DNA of 64,000 nucleotides from Bacteroidetes bacterium UBA7674 (GTDB taxonomy: Bacteria; Bacteroidota; Bacteroidia; Chitinophagales; Chitinophagaceae). The notes under the pieces were generated by a model that saw only the letters and a list, made by a program, of their open reading frames with translations, made no database searches and had not been told where the DNA came from. A program made the position numbers and the translations under genes. Shown piece after piece: positions 33,958 to 41,419 of the stretch (positions are counted from its first letter, which is position 1; every line of letters begins with the position of its first letter). The DNA lies in the NCBI GenBank assembly GCA_002483105.1, contig DLHG01000010.1, positions 124,001-188,000 of the forward strand, written 5' to 3'.

Positions 33958-34866
33958 ATGATGGAGCAAAAACTATATGATGTATTGATCGTTGGCGGGA
34001 GTTATGCCGGGCTACAGGCGGCAATGACCCTTGGGCGTTGTATGCGGGATGTACTGGTAATTGACAACAGTACACCGGCCAACAGATTTGCCGCGCAGGC
34101 ACACAACCTGATAGGCTACGATGACACTGAGCCCGATAGAATAAGAAGGCTGGCCAAAGAACAGGTACTTGGCTACCCTACGGTACACCTGCATCAAGGT
34201 ACATTGACCTCTGTACTGGTACAAAAGGAAGGTGATATTATTACCGCCACCGACGAAGAAGGAAATAACTATATAGCTAAGAAGTTACTGTTAGCTACAG
34301 GCTTAAAAGATGTCCTCCCGGATATAAAAGGCTTCGCAGAATGCTGGGGAAAATCAGCAGTGCATTGCCCCTACTGTCACGGCTTTGAGGTAAGAGGTAA
34401 AGAACTGGGCCTGATGGCAAGTTCTTCCGCTATGATCAATTTCCTGCCGCTGATACACAACTGGAGTGAAAAAATAACCTTATTTATTGATGAAGACTTT
34501 GCAGAAGAAACAGAGCGCTTTATAAAGGAAAGAAATATTAAAGTAGTAAGGTCAGAAATTGCAGAAGTGCAGCATGTAGATGGCTATTTAACCAACGTCA
34601 TTACAGCAGATGGTGAAGACCATATGCTGGACGCATTATTTGTTAGCCTGCCCTGTGAGCAGCAAACAGATATAGTAGCACAACTGGGTTGCAAGCTGGA
34701 TGAAAGCGGATTTATTGAAACCAATGTTGTAGGTGCGACCAATGTACCCGGTGTATATGCCGCCGGGGACTGCACCACACCTATGCGCGCTATCTCCGTA
34801 GCCATAGCCGCAGGATACAAAGCCGGAATAGGCATTAATAATGAATTGATAACTGAGCGGCTATAG
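33958..34866 (+). CDS. FAD-dependent pyridine nucleotide-disulfide oxidoreductase (thioredoxin reductase-like)
   Basis: The ATG at 33958 or 33961 is chosen over an earlier in-frame GTG (33949). The FAD-binding motif is DVLIVGGSYAGLQAAMTLGR and the redox pair sits in AVHCPYCHGFEVRG (CPYC, about residues 137-140). The C-terminal FAD motif is NVPGVYAAGDCTTPMRAISVAIAAGYKAGI. The central NADP-binding glycine motif of true TrxB is degenerate here (ELGLMASSSAMINFLPLI). This marks it as a bacillithiol/ferredoxin reductase-like or other TrxB-like flavoprotein. The EcsC gene follows without a gap. Confidence 0.87.
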   Translation: MMEQKLYDVLIVGGSYAGLQAAMTLGRCMRDVLVIDNSTPANRFAAQAHNLIGYDDTEPDRIRRLAKEQVLGYPTVHLHQGTLTSVLVQKEGDIITATDEEGNNYIAKKLLLATGLKDVLPDIKGFAECWGKSAVHCPYCHGFEVRGKELGLMASSSAMINFLPLIHNWSEKITLFIDEDFAEETERFIKERNIKVVRSEIAEVQHVDGYLTNVITADGEDHMLDALFVSLPCEQQTDIVAQLGCKLDESGFIETNVVGATNVPGVYAAGDCTTPMRAISVAIAAGYKAGIGINNELITERL

Positions 34867-35634
34867 ATGACTACCATATGGTATGTCAAAAACATCACTA
34901 CCTTCATGCAGGTTATGGAGCGCTATGAACAACAAATATCAATAGAGCTGCGGGATTGGCAACGGAAGATGCAGCAAGGTTCAACCATTATGGGGCGCCT
35001 GTCAAGAAAAGTGCAACATAAAATCAACAACCTGATACCTGAAAAGGTGCACAAAGTAATTACCAAGGCATTCAAGCACACCATCAATGCCGTACTCACA
35101 GGTGCTGAGTTTATTTCAGGAAAACCCTATGCTGATGCCAACCTGCAGATGCGCGAAATAAGGGTAACGGAGCGCATTAATACCTACAAAAACACCTCAG
35201 CTGCCGAAGGCGCTATAACAGGGGCAGGTGGCATATTATTAGGACTCGCGGATTTTCCCATATGGCTGACGCTGAAGATGAAATTGCTTTTCGATATGGC
35301 GGGCATATACGGACATGATGTAACGGATTATAAGGAGCGGCTTTACATACTCTATGTTTTTCAACTGGCCTTTTCATCGGGCGATTACCGCAAGGATATT
35401 TATAAGAAGGTAGCCGACTGGGAGAACTTCAGCAAGACACTACCGCCGTTTGATGAATTTGACTGGCGGAGTTTTCAGCAGGAGTACCGTGATTATATAG
35501 ACCTTGCCAAGATGCTGCAACTGATCCCCGGCGTGGGAGCATTTGTTGGGTTTTATGTCAATCATAAACTGACTGACAAGCTGGGCAAGACAGCGATGAA
35601 TGCTTATAGGATGCGGTGGTTTGAGCAGGTTTAA
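34867..35634 (+). CDS. EcsC family protein
   Basis: The 255 aa contain the EcsC pattern: KAFKHTINAVLTGAEFISGKPYADAN, SAAEGAITGAGGILLGLADFPIWLTLKMKLLFDMAGIYG, and LQLIPGVGAFVGFYVNHKLTDKLGKTAMNAYRMRWF. Two amphipathic or membrane-associated helical stretches are seen. EcsC is the third gene of the Bacillus ecsABC locus, but most homologues occur without the ABC transporter. The ATG directly follows the oxidoreductase stop, so the two genes are coupled. Internal Met codons at residues 14 and 17 are alternative starts. Confidence 0.85.
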   Translation: MTTIWYVKNITTFMQVMERYEQQISIELRDWQRKMQQGSTIMGRLSRKVQHKINNLIPEKVHKVITKAFKHTINAVLTGAEFISGKPYADANLQMREIRVTERINTYKNTSAAEGAITGAGGILLGLADFPIWLTLKMKLLFDMAGIYGHDVTDYKERLYILYVFQLAFSSGDYRKDIYKKVADWENFSKTLPPFDEFDWRSFQQEYRDYIDLAKMLQLIPGVGAFVGFYVNHKLTDKLGKTAMNAYRMRWFEQV

Positions 35635-36263
35635 TCTACAAAGGCTTTTATTTTTATGTCCCTTTCCAGGAGCAATTATTTTCTGAAAGCCGCGCCTGGT
35701 AAGGGGTGATTATTTTTTATGTCTCTTTTGTGGGGTGTTTATGTCTGCTATGTGGGACTTATGTGTCCGCTCATGTCCGTTTTGTGTCCCCATATGTCCG
35801 TTTTATGGGACTTTTATGTCCCTTTTATGTTCGGTGTTTTGTGGATAATGATTTGCGCGAGTAGCACCACCCCCGATGTCAAAAGTCTCCGCTGCGGCGG
35901 ATCTTTTGACATCGACCCCTCCTCCACAAGGAGGGGTATTTTATTAGTGTGTCATAATGTGACGGTGGATTGCCATAATGTGCCACTCCAGTGCTCCCGC
36001 TATTCAGCTGGACAGGCGTAATGCGTCATTTTTTTGCCGTAATGTGCCACTTAATTGCCACGTTCTGTCACTTTTATTTTAATGAAATCCTTTACAGGAG
36101 CGGACTTAGCAATAAACAGGCTGTAATGAGGTTTCTTTTTGAATGGCAAACGAGCCTTGCTTTTATTTGCTGCTCCTGCATAGAGCAAGCGGTAGTATAA
36201 AGTTATTAAAATAGTGAGTGGCGGGCAAAAAATGATATACACATTGACAGCTTACATAGCTAT
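35635..36263. other. 629-base non-coding region with two families of repeated short words
   Basis: No gene is supported here. Bases 35650-35840 repeat variants of ATGTCC followed by G/CTTTT at least eight times; on the other strand these read as GGGACATAAAA-type words. Bases 35948-36075 repeat variants of GCCATAATGTGCCAC and GTCATAATGTGAC, which read GTGGCACATTAYGGC on the minus strand. Two adjacent hairpins lie between the two word arrays. The flanking genes are convergent. Confidence 0.6.
35874..35936. repeat. Two adjacent perfect hairpins between the word arrays
   Basis: The first has 12-bp arms CGATGTCAAAAG (35874-35885)/CTTTTGACATCG (35903-35914), with CCGC/GCGG inside the loop. The second has 8-bp arms CCCCTCCT/AGGAGGGG (35916-35936) followed by TATTTTATT. 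They probably act as terminators of the convergent genes, or are an inserted palindromic repeat. Confidence 0.75.
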
Positions 36264-36986
36264 TCAGCTATTATGATTCTCTGCCCAGCGTCCTCTGTAG
36301 ATATAGGTCAGCAGGTCGAGTTCCCAGGCGGCCATCTTAATATCTGCCATTGGAAATTCATACTGCTTTGATCCGCAGTTGAAACGAAAAGACCTGGAGG
36401 TACCACTTGATTCTTTGTTCCCCCAAAGCCGATTCCTACCCATGTGACCCACATTGGCTATACGCTCATTCTCAATTTCGCCCCAACTAAATGTGCTTTC
36501 TTCATACACTGTTATCCCTTTATCATTCATCACCAAAATCGGATGCTCCACTGAGACAAGTGTCCGTTCGTATACCTTGGTCTCCTCAGGAATATCAGGG
36601 TCATCAACAAATCCCATATCCTGGTCGAAGCGGTTGAGCAGCTCTGTTAATTCCCTGCGTTGCGGAAGTGACATCCAGCCACGCATGCTGTCATGAGATC
36701 CCACGTGTAATAATTCAGCCAGTTCAGCTGCGCGTTGTAGTTGATGGATATCGGCGGCATTGGTATATGCCCACAACCGCCACTTAGGCCTCATCCGTGA
36801 AGAATAGATAGATGCAACGATGATACCTATAGGAAAATGCAGTAAGGTCAGCCAGGAGAAACCAAAGATGAGCCATACCACGGGGATGGATAAACTGGTA
36901 ATAGCCAGTATCTGCCGGGCGGGCACCCGCACCATTCCTATACCACGGATGATGGCGGATCTTACAGTTATAGGAAGGGTGGACAT
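36264..36986 (-). CDS. Hypothetical membrane-anchored protein, 240 aa
   Basis: One long or two short hydrophobic segments (AITSLSIPVVWLIFGFSWLTLLHFPIGIIVASIY, residues about 28-63) precede a soluble domain of about 175 residues. The end of the protein (SVEHPILVMNDKGITVYEESTFSWGEIENERIANVGH, then FNCGSKQYEFPMADI and WELDLLTYIYRGRW) resembles the PH-like or bPH fold in strand pattern. I do not recognise a named family. The soluble part probably faces the cytoplasm. Confidence 0.55.
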   Translation of the reverse strand: MSTLPITVRSAIIRGIGMVRVPARQILAITSLSIPVVWLIFGFSWLTLLHFPIGIIVASIYSSRMRPKWRLWAYTNAADIHQLQRAAELAELLHVGSHDSMRGWMSLPQRRELTELLNRFDQDMGFVDDPDIPEETKVYERTLVSVEHPILVMNDKGITVYEESTFSWGEIENERIANVGHMGRNRLWGNKESSGTSRSFRFNCGSKQYEFPMADIKMAAWELDLLTYIYRGRWAENHNS

Positions 36987-37015
36987 TGTACTAAGCTATG
37001 AAAAATCTGGTAGTC

Positions 37016-37059
37016 GCGTTGCAAACGCTATTCCCGGGCATCCTCGTTGCAAACGAGGA
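37016..37059. repeat. Two palindromes sharing the core GTTGCAAAC
   Basis: GCGTT-GCA-AACGC (37016-37028) and TCCTCGTT-GCA-AACGAGGA (37041-37059) have the same centre and different arms. They look like two members of an interspersed palindromic repeat family. Confidence 0.6.
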
Positions 37060-37079
37060 CGAGACGGGGCTTCAGTCTA

Positions 37080-37150
37080 AATGCTGCCGGGCGCAGCCCT
37101 TAGTTCTATTTGTTTGATTTAAGCTAAGGAAGTTTAAACCAGTGGGGCGA
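37080..37150. repeat. Intergenic repeat copy A
   Basis: Shares about 70 bases with copy B at 37753-37820: ATGCTGCCGGGCGCAGCCCT, then GTTYTATTTRTTTGAT, then TTAAACCAGTG. Two indels and several substitutions separate the copies. Confidence 0.75.
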
Positions 37151-37173
37151 GTGGGTACATTTAGAACAGCCGC

Positions 37174-37590
37174 CTAAAGAAACTTTGTAATTATAACAGC
37201 AGTCCAGATATACCCTATAAATCCAAGAAGTGACCCTAAAAAATATCTGACATACCATTTACCGTCATGTGATGGATAACGTTTAATTAGGGTTTTATAG
37301 CGATCTCGATAGAAAATTAAGAAATAGTTCAACAGTAAAAACGGCAACAAATAGACTAGAAAAAAGCTAGCAATTGCGTCTAAACGTGTGCCAGGGAACA
37401 GATCAACATTAATACTTAGGATATTGTCCATTATTCCTAAATCGTTCAATATAAACTGTAATAACAGCAAATTCAAAGCCATAGACATTGACGTAAAATT
37501 CATCAATGCAAACTTCCATAATCCGGAATTATCAGGTCTAGATTTCACTTTAACTATACCATCAACCCAAATTTTATAATATAAACTCAT
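37174..37590 (-). CDS. Hypothetical membrane protein, 138 aa, AT-rich
   Basis: Three hydrophobic helices lie at residues about 30-50, 72-92 and 113-135. Polar segments between them include SRPDNSGLWKF and FYRDRYKTLIKRYPSHDGKWYVRYFLG. There is no signal peptide or known motif, and I cannot assign a family. Its base composition is clearly AT-richer than the surrounding housekeeping genes. It lies between the two intergenic repeat copies A and B, which suggests it entered as a unit. Confidence 0.5.
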   Translation of the reverse strand: MSLYYKIWVDGIVKVKSRPDNSGLWKFALMNFTSMSMALNLLLLQFILNDLGIMDNILSINVDLFPGTRLDAIASFFLVYLLPFLLLNYFLIFYRDRYKTLIKRYPSHDGKWYVRYFLGSLLGFIGYIWTAVIITKFL

Positions 37591-37921
37591 ATAGTTTATT
37601 GTCTATCATTTACTGCGTCGTAAGTTAAGATGACTCCATCATATAATGTAACGCCAACCAACCGGGAATCTGTCTGAACTGGAATTCGTGGAATTTATGG
37701 AATGAATGAAATGTGTGGTGGATGCGTTGTATGTCGATTGGGCATTCGTTCCAATGCTGCCGGGCGCAGCCCTTCGTTTTATTTATTTGATGAAGCAGAA
37801 GCTTAAACCAGTGAGGGTATACAATTAGCATCCAGCCTTCCATAATATAAGTTCTAACGGTTTAAAAAAACCATCAAGCCTACATTTTTGAACATGATGC
37901 TTTTTGAAATTTTCAAGTAAT
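37591..37921. other. Non-coding region carrying repeat copy B
   Basis: The first half has a GGAATTCGTGGAATTTATGGAATGAATG run, of a kind often seen between genes in this phylum. The second half holds repeat copy B (37753-37820). A short open frame here on the minus strand has no protein character. Confidence 0.5.
37753..37820. repeat. Intergenic repeat copy B
   Basis: The same orientation and sequence family as copy A at 37080-37150. Bases 37753-37776 match copy A almost exactly before divergence. Confidence 0.75.
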
Positions 37922-38674
37922 CTATAATCGCCTGTGAGCATCCTTAACTCTGAAATTTTTTTCAGTGGTGTTTTTTTGATAATCATATCCAAACTCATTC
38001 ATAAATGCAATCAGACTAAGATGAAAAATCTTCAACCGCTCCAGCCTCAATCTATTTTCTGAAGGAGACATGCCATCAATAAAAGCATAGATTGGTTTAA
38101 TTTTATCCAATATCAAAGGCTTATTGTCCATGAACTTATCAAGATTAATAACTTCATTATTTTCGATTAAATTGTTGCTGAAATTTTCAAATGGTGTCGA
38201 AAAAAAATGGTCTGTAGCAAGCTGAAATTTTTCAAAAAGATCAACATCGCACATTACATCGTGAAAAAGCCTGAAAAACTTAATAGTCCTTAGGTCTGAC
38301 TTATCTGATATTGTAGTGTCTAAATGAATTAATTGCTTTTCAATCAATTGTATGTTAGCAAAAAAAGATAGAAAGTGGTAAACAGTTGTATCGAGATAAT
38401 GAGTATCAACAGTATAGTTCCCACTCACACTATGCCAATTTTCTTGATGGTTCTTCGCAAAATTCTTTAATCTATTATTAAGCTTTTCTCCAGCTTTGAG
38501 TAATTTATTTTTATGCTCAGCAAATACATTTTTAATCTTTTTTATTTGTTCTGCTTTAAAGTTTTGCCTTAATTGAAATATGTGAATTTTTCTGTCTACC
38601 CATGGCTTTATAACTAATATCGTTGCTAATGATGTCCCCGCTGCTATTGAGGCTGTTACTATTGCTGTTTCCAT
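37922..38674 (-). CDS. Hypothetical membrane-anchored helical protein, 250 aa, AT-rich
   Basis: A single N-terminal helix (METAIVTASIAAGTSLATILVIK) precedes about 225 residues of mostly helical, charged sequence (RQNFKAEQIKKIKNVFAEHKNKLLKAGEKLNNRL; FFANIQLIEKQLIHLD; RLRLERLKIFHLSLIAFMNEFGY). The topology suggests a cytoplasmic helical domain tethered to the inner membrane. It has no family I recognise and no enzyme motif. Composition is much AT-richer than its neighbours, consistent with horizontal acquisition, although no integrase or IS is visible. Confidence 0.55.
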   Translation of the reverse strand: METAIVTASIAAGTSLATILVIKPWVDRKIHIFQLRQNFKAEQIKKIKNVFAEHKNKLLKAGEKLNNRLKNFAKNHQENWHSVSGNYTVDTHYLDTTVYHFLSFFANIQLIEKQLIHLDTTISDKSDLRTIKFFRLFHDVMCDVDLFEKFQLATDHFFSTPFENFSNNLIENNEVINLDKFMDNKPLILDKIKPIYAFIDGMSPSENRLRLERLKIFHLSLIAFMNEFGYDYQKNTTEKNFRVKDAHRRL

Positions 38675-38784
38675 AGATCTGATTTCTATCTAGCTTTAAT
38701 AGCAAAAAATATGCAATAAGTTAAAAAGTGTTAAAATGGCAGGGATTATAAATAATTTGGCAGGCATCCCCCCTCAAAAATTAT

Positions 38785-38816
38785 TTTTGCCCATATCACT
38801 CAAAACCGTACCTTTG
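38785..38816 (+). promoter_or_regulatory. Promoter of the rplK operon
   Basis: A -33 TTTTG (TTG at 38787-38789) is followed after exactly 19 bases by the -7 element TACCTTTG (38809-38816). This is the best promoter match in the window. Transcription would start near 38823, giving a leader of about 100 bases. Confidence 0.8.
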
Positions 38817-38862
38817 CACTCCAATTCTCAATATTGCTCTTATTATAAGATCGTATTTGGGA

Positions 38863-38898
38863 GAGTTGTAGATGGGGTAACACCCTGAAACACAATTC
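38863..38898 (+). promoter_or_regulatory. Probable L1-binding regulatory hairpin in the rplK-rplA leader
   Basis: A 7-bp helix GAGUUGU/ACAAUUC (38863-38869 with 38892-38898, one G-U pair) and a 5-bp helix GGGGU/ACCCU (38874-38878 with 38882-38886) are joined by an asymmetric internal loop AGAU/GAAAC. The 3' strand CCCUGAAACACAA resembles the L1-stalk strand of 23S rRNA (CCUUGAAAUACCA). In other bacteria and archaea, L1 represses its own operon through such a mimic. The function here is inferred. Confidence 0.55.
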
Positions 38899-38921
38899 GT
38901 TAACACCAAAAAAAAGTTTAA

Positions 38922-39362
38922 ATGGCTAAAGAAATCACTGGCTTAGTAAAGCTGCAAGTAAAAGGCGGCCAAGCCAATCCGGCACCACCAATCGGACCAG
39001 CATTAGGTTCTAAAGGTGTCAACATCATGGAGTTCTGCAAGCAATTCAATGCTCGCACCCAAGACAAAATGGGTAAAGTTCTGCCCGTAGTATTAACAGT
39101 TTATGCTGACAAGTCTTTCGACTTCGTAATCAAGACTCCTCCTGCGGCGGTTCAGCTGATGGAGCATTCCAAGATCACGAAAGGTTCTAAAGAATCTAAC
39201 CGTAACAAGGTTGGTAAGGTAACCTGGGCACAGGTAGAAGAGATCGCTAAAGATAAAATGGCTGATCTTAACTGCTTCACAGTAGAAAGCGCTATGAAAA
39301 TGGTAGCCGGTACTGCACGCAGCATGGGCCTGACAGTAGAAGGTAACGCTCCATGGGCGTAA
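38922..39362 (+). CDS. rplK: 50S ribosomal protein L11
   Basis: Binds 23S rRNA at the GTPase-associated centre and supports the stalk. At 146 aa, its motifs are KLQVKGGQANPAPPIGPALGSKGVNIMEFCKQFN, the flexible N-terminal domain, and the RNA-binding C-terminal domain with KTPPAAVQLM and AMKMVAGTARSMGLTVEG. It is the first gene of rplK-rplA-rplJ-rplL. The usual upstream secE-nusG pair is not present; this gene follows unrecognised AT-rich genes. Confidence 0.98.
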   Translation: MAKEITGLVKLQVKGGQANPAPPIGPALGSKGVNIMEFCKQFNARTQDKMGKVLPVVLTVYADKSFDFVIKTPPAAVQLMEHSKITKGSKESNRNKVGKVTWAQVEEIAKDKMADLNCFTVESAMKMVAGTARSMGLTVEGNAPWA

Positions 39363-39389
39363 TTGGTTCACCTTATTAAAACTTGCAAA

Positions 39390-40076
39390 ATGGCAATTAC
39401 TAAGAAAAGAAAAGCTGCAGAAGCTAAAATAGATACTAACAAACAATATACCCTTGCAGAAGCATCTGCACTGGTAAAGAGCCTGAACTGTACAAAGTTC
39501 GATAGCTCTGTAGACGTGCATATCCGTCTTGGTGTTGACCCTAAGAAGGCAGACCAGGCATTGCGCGGTACGGTGAGCCTGCCTCACGGTACAGGTAAAA
39601 CAAAGCGCGTATTGGTGCTTTGTACTCCTGATAAAGAAGCTGAAGCAAAAGCAGCAGGTGCTGACTATGTAGGGCTTGATGAATTTGTAACAAAAATTGA
39701 TGGTGGATGGACCGATGTAGATGTGATCATCGCTACACCGTCTGTGATGCCAAAGATAGGCCGTTTAGGTAAAGTGTTAGGTCCTCGTAACCTGATGCCA
39801 AACCCTAAGACCGGTACCGTAACCAATGATGTAGCTGCAGCAGTTACCGATGTTAAAGGTGGTAAAATTGCCTTTAAAGTAGATAAAGCCGGCATCATAC
39901 ATGCTTCCATTGGCCGTGTGTCGTTTGAGCCAACTAAGATCGCTGAGAACGCGGCAGAACTTATCAATACGCTGGTAAGAATGAAGCCTGCAACAGCAAA
40001 AGGTATCTACCTGAAGGGTATCAGCATGGCATCGACCATGAGCCCGGGTATAATAGTTGATACCAAAGGCATGTAA
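39390..40076 (+). CDS. rplA: 50S ribosomal protein L1
   Basis: Forms the L1 stalk that moves deacylated tRNA out of the E site. It also represses its own operon in many bacteria. The start at 39390 (MAITKKRKAAEAKID) is chosen over an in-frame ATG-free extension that begins at 39363 with a GTG or TTG-type codon. Motifs include VDVHIRLGVDPKKADQALRGTVSLPHGTGK, MPKIGRLGKVLGPRNLMPNPKTGTVT and, near the end, GIYLKGISMASTMSPGI. The 228 aa are standard. It lies 27 bases after rplK. Confidence 0.97.
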   Translation: MAITKKRKAAEAKIDTNKQYTLAEASALVKSLNCTKFDSSVDVHIRLGVDPKKADQALRGTVSLPHGTGKTKRVLVLCTPDKEAEAKAAGADYVGLDEFVTKIDGGWTDVDVIIATPSVMPKIGRLGKVLGPRNLMPNPKTGTVTNDVAAAVTDVKGGKIAFKVDKAGIIHASIGRVSFEPTKIAENAAELINTLVRMKPATAKGIYLKGISMASTMSPGIIVDTKGM

Positions 40077-40086
40077 AATGCCACTG

Positions 40087-40103
40087 TGTCGGCTCAGCCG
40101 ACA
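40087..40103 (+). promoter_or_regulatory. Perfect 8-1-8 palindrome between rplA and rplJ
   Basis: TGTCGGCT-C-AGCCGACA begins 10 bases after the rplA stop. It may act as a weak attenuator or as part of the L10 leader structure. A full L10-binding fold was not worked out. Confidence 0.45.
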
Positions 40104-40157
40104 TGGAGAGTGAAACAAATTGATCACGTTCCTGAAGAGGGGCAAAAAAATTAAAAA

Positions 40158-40790
40158 ATGACACCTGCTCAAAAAAGAGAAGCTGTAGAAATACTGAAAG
40201 AGAAATTCTCTCAATACAGCAATTTCTACATAACTGATACCGAGTCATTGAACGCGGAACAAGCGAGCACCTTACGCAGACACTGCTTTGATAAGCAAGT
40301 GGAAATGAAGGTTGCTAAGAACACCCTGATAAAGAAAGCTCTGGAAAGCCTGGATGCTGAAAAATACAGCGGTGTATTTGACTCTCTGAACAATGTAACA
40401 GCATTGATGTTCAGCGACAATCCTAAGGAACCAGCAGTTATCCTTTCAGCTTTCCGCAAGGCAAGCAAAGGTGAAAAGCCGGAACTGAAGGCTGCATTTA
40501 TTAACGGAGACATCTTTGTAGGAGATAACCAACTGGTTAACCTTACTAAGATCAAGACGAAGAACGAGCTTATCGGCGAAGTTATCGGCTTACTTCAATC
40601 TCCTGCCAAGCGTGTACTTGCTGCGTTACTCAACTATCATGAGAACGGCGCAACTACTCCAGAAGCGGCAACTGAGGCTCCGGCAGCAGAAGCGGCTCCT
40701 GAAGCACCAACTGCAGAAGCAGCACCAGCACCTGAAGCTCCGGCGGCAGATGCTCCTGCAACTGAAGGTGATGCACCGGCAGCAGAGTAA
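40158..40790 (+). CDS. rplJ: 50S ribosomal protein L10 with Ala/Pro/Glu-rich tail
   Basis: Anchors L7/L12 dimers on the ribosome. Residues 1-165 are a normal L10: KREAVEILKEKFSQYSNFYITDTESLNAEQASTLRR, AKNTLIKKALE, FRKASKGEKPELKAAFINGD, and the C-terminal helix NELIGEVIGLLQSPAKRVLAALL that binds L12. About 45 residues of low complexity follow (ATEAPAAEAAPEAPTAEAAP and similar), which most L10 proteins lack or have shorter. The tail is acidic and probably disordered. rplL follows after 176 bases. Confidence 0.97.
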   Translation: MTPAQKREAVEILKEKFSQYSNFYITDTESLNAEQASTLRRHCFDKQVEMKVAKNTLIKKALESLDAEKYSGVFDSLNNVTALMFSDNPKEPAVILSAFRKASKGEKPELKAAFINGDIFVGDNQLVNLTKIKTKNELIGEVIGLLQSPAKRVLAALLNYHENGATTPEAATEAPAAEAAPEAPTAEAAPAPEAPAADAPATEGDAPAAE

Positions 40791-40794
40791 TTAC

Positions 40795-40905
40795 CAGTTA
40801 GCAGTTTATAGTTGGCAGTTGCCAGTTATAAATTGAGAACAAAACAAGCAGTATACAATTATCATAAGCACTAACTGCCAACTGTAAATTGAGAACTGCA
40901 AACTA
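40795..40905. repeat. Repetitive AGTTGGC/GCCAACT-type spacer between rplJ and rplL
   Basis: The arms AGTTGGCAGTT (40810-40820) and AACTGCCAACT (40873-40883) are perfectly inverted over a 52-base loop, and shorter copies (GCAGTT, GCCAGTT, AAATTGAGAAC twice) surround them. This is a low-complexity repeat often found between Bacteroidota genes. In an operon it could tune the rplJ to rplL ratio. Confidence 0.6.
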
Positions 40906-40966
40906 AAACGGCTTCCAAGCTTTATTATAAAAAACTATTTTTTAAAAATTATTAAAACATTATACA

Positions 40967-41341
40967 ATGGCAGACATTAAAGCATTAGCGGAACAACTGG
41001 TTAGCTTAACAGTAAAAGACGTTCAAGAATTAGCAGACGTACTGAAAGCTGATTACGGTATAGAACCAGCTGCTGCAGCAGTAGTAATGAGCGGCGGAGA
41101 CGGCGGTGGCGCAGCTGCAGCTGAAGAAAAGACTTCTTTCAACGTAGTATTGAAGAGCGCAGGCGCTTCTAAACTGAACGTTGTGAAAATCGTTAAAGAT
41201 CTTACAGGTCTTGGACTGAAAGAAGCAAAGGAACTGGTTGACGGTGCTCCTAAGAACGTGAAAGAAGGCGTAAGCAAAGCTGAAGCTGAAGATCTGAAAG
41301 CTAAGCTGACTGAAGCAGGTGCTGACGTTGAGATCGCTTAA
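40967..41341 (+). CDS. rplL: 50S ribosomal protein L7/L12
   Basis: The multi-copy stalk protein that recruits translation GTPases. At 124 aa, its N-terminal dimerisation domain is ALAEQLVSLTVKDVQELADVLKADYGIEPAA. A flexible Ala/Gly hinge follows (AAAAVVMSGGDGGGAAAAEEKT), then the conserved C-terminal domain FNVVLKSAGASKLNVVKIVKDLTGLGLKEAKELVDGAPKNVKEGVSKAEAEDLKAKLTEAGADVE. It is the last gene of the operon before a strong terminator; rpoB is not in the following stretch. Confidence 0.98.
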   Translation: MADIKALAEQLVSLTVKDVQELADVLKADYGIEPAAAAVVMSGGDGGGAAAAEEKTSFNVVLKSAGASKLNVVKIVKDLTGLGLKEAKELVDGAPKNVKEGVSKAEAEDLKAKLTEAGADVEIA

Positions 41342-41360
41342 TTCTAAATAAGCTTATAGT

Positions 41361-41395
41361 AAAAATCCCCCAACGAAAGTCGGGGGATTTTTTTG
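41361..41395 (+). terminator. Terminator of the ribosomal protein operon
   Basis: A 13-bp stem with one mismatch (AAAATCCCCCAAC/GTCGGGGGATTTT) closes on a GAAA loop, followed by seven T residues. It ends the rplKAJL transcript. Confidence 0.93.
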
Positions 41396-41419
41396 TGCCT
41401 ATGAAAACGGGGCAGACAT

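Noticed and set aside
35719..36021. 100-aa plus-strand open frame across the ATGTCC-type repeats
   Set aside because: It is low-complexity Met/Val/Leu/Cys/Tyr sequence generated by the repeated words, crosses two strong hairpins, and has no protein character or start signals.
35635..36263. CRISPR array in the repeat-word region
   Set aside because: The words are short, unequal in spacing and degenerate, with no constant 20-40 base direct repeats or cas genes.
37080..37820. Integron attC sites flanking a gene cassette
   Set aside because: The repeats lack the paired R/L core boxes (RYYYAAC and GTTRRRY in the right arrangement), and no integrase is visible.
37625..37843. 72-aa minus-strand open frame in the gap before the 250-aa gene
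   Set aside because: It is made of repeat copy B and a GGAATT-rich repeat, with no protein-like pattern.
38675..38921. tRNA-Trp, secE and nusG normally found before rplK
   Set aside because: No cloverleaf, secE or nusG coding pattern is present in the interval, so they must be elsewhere in the genome.
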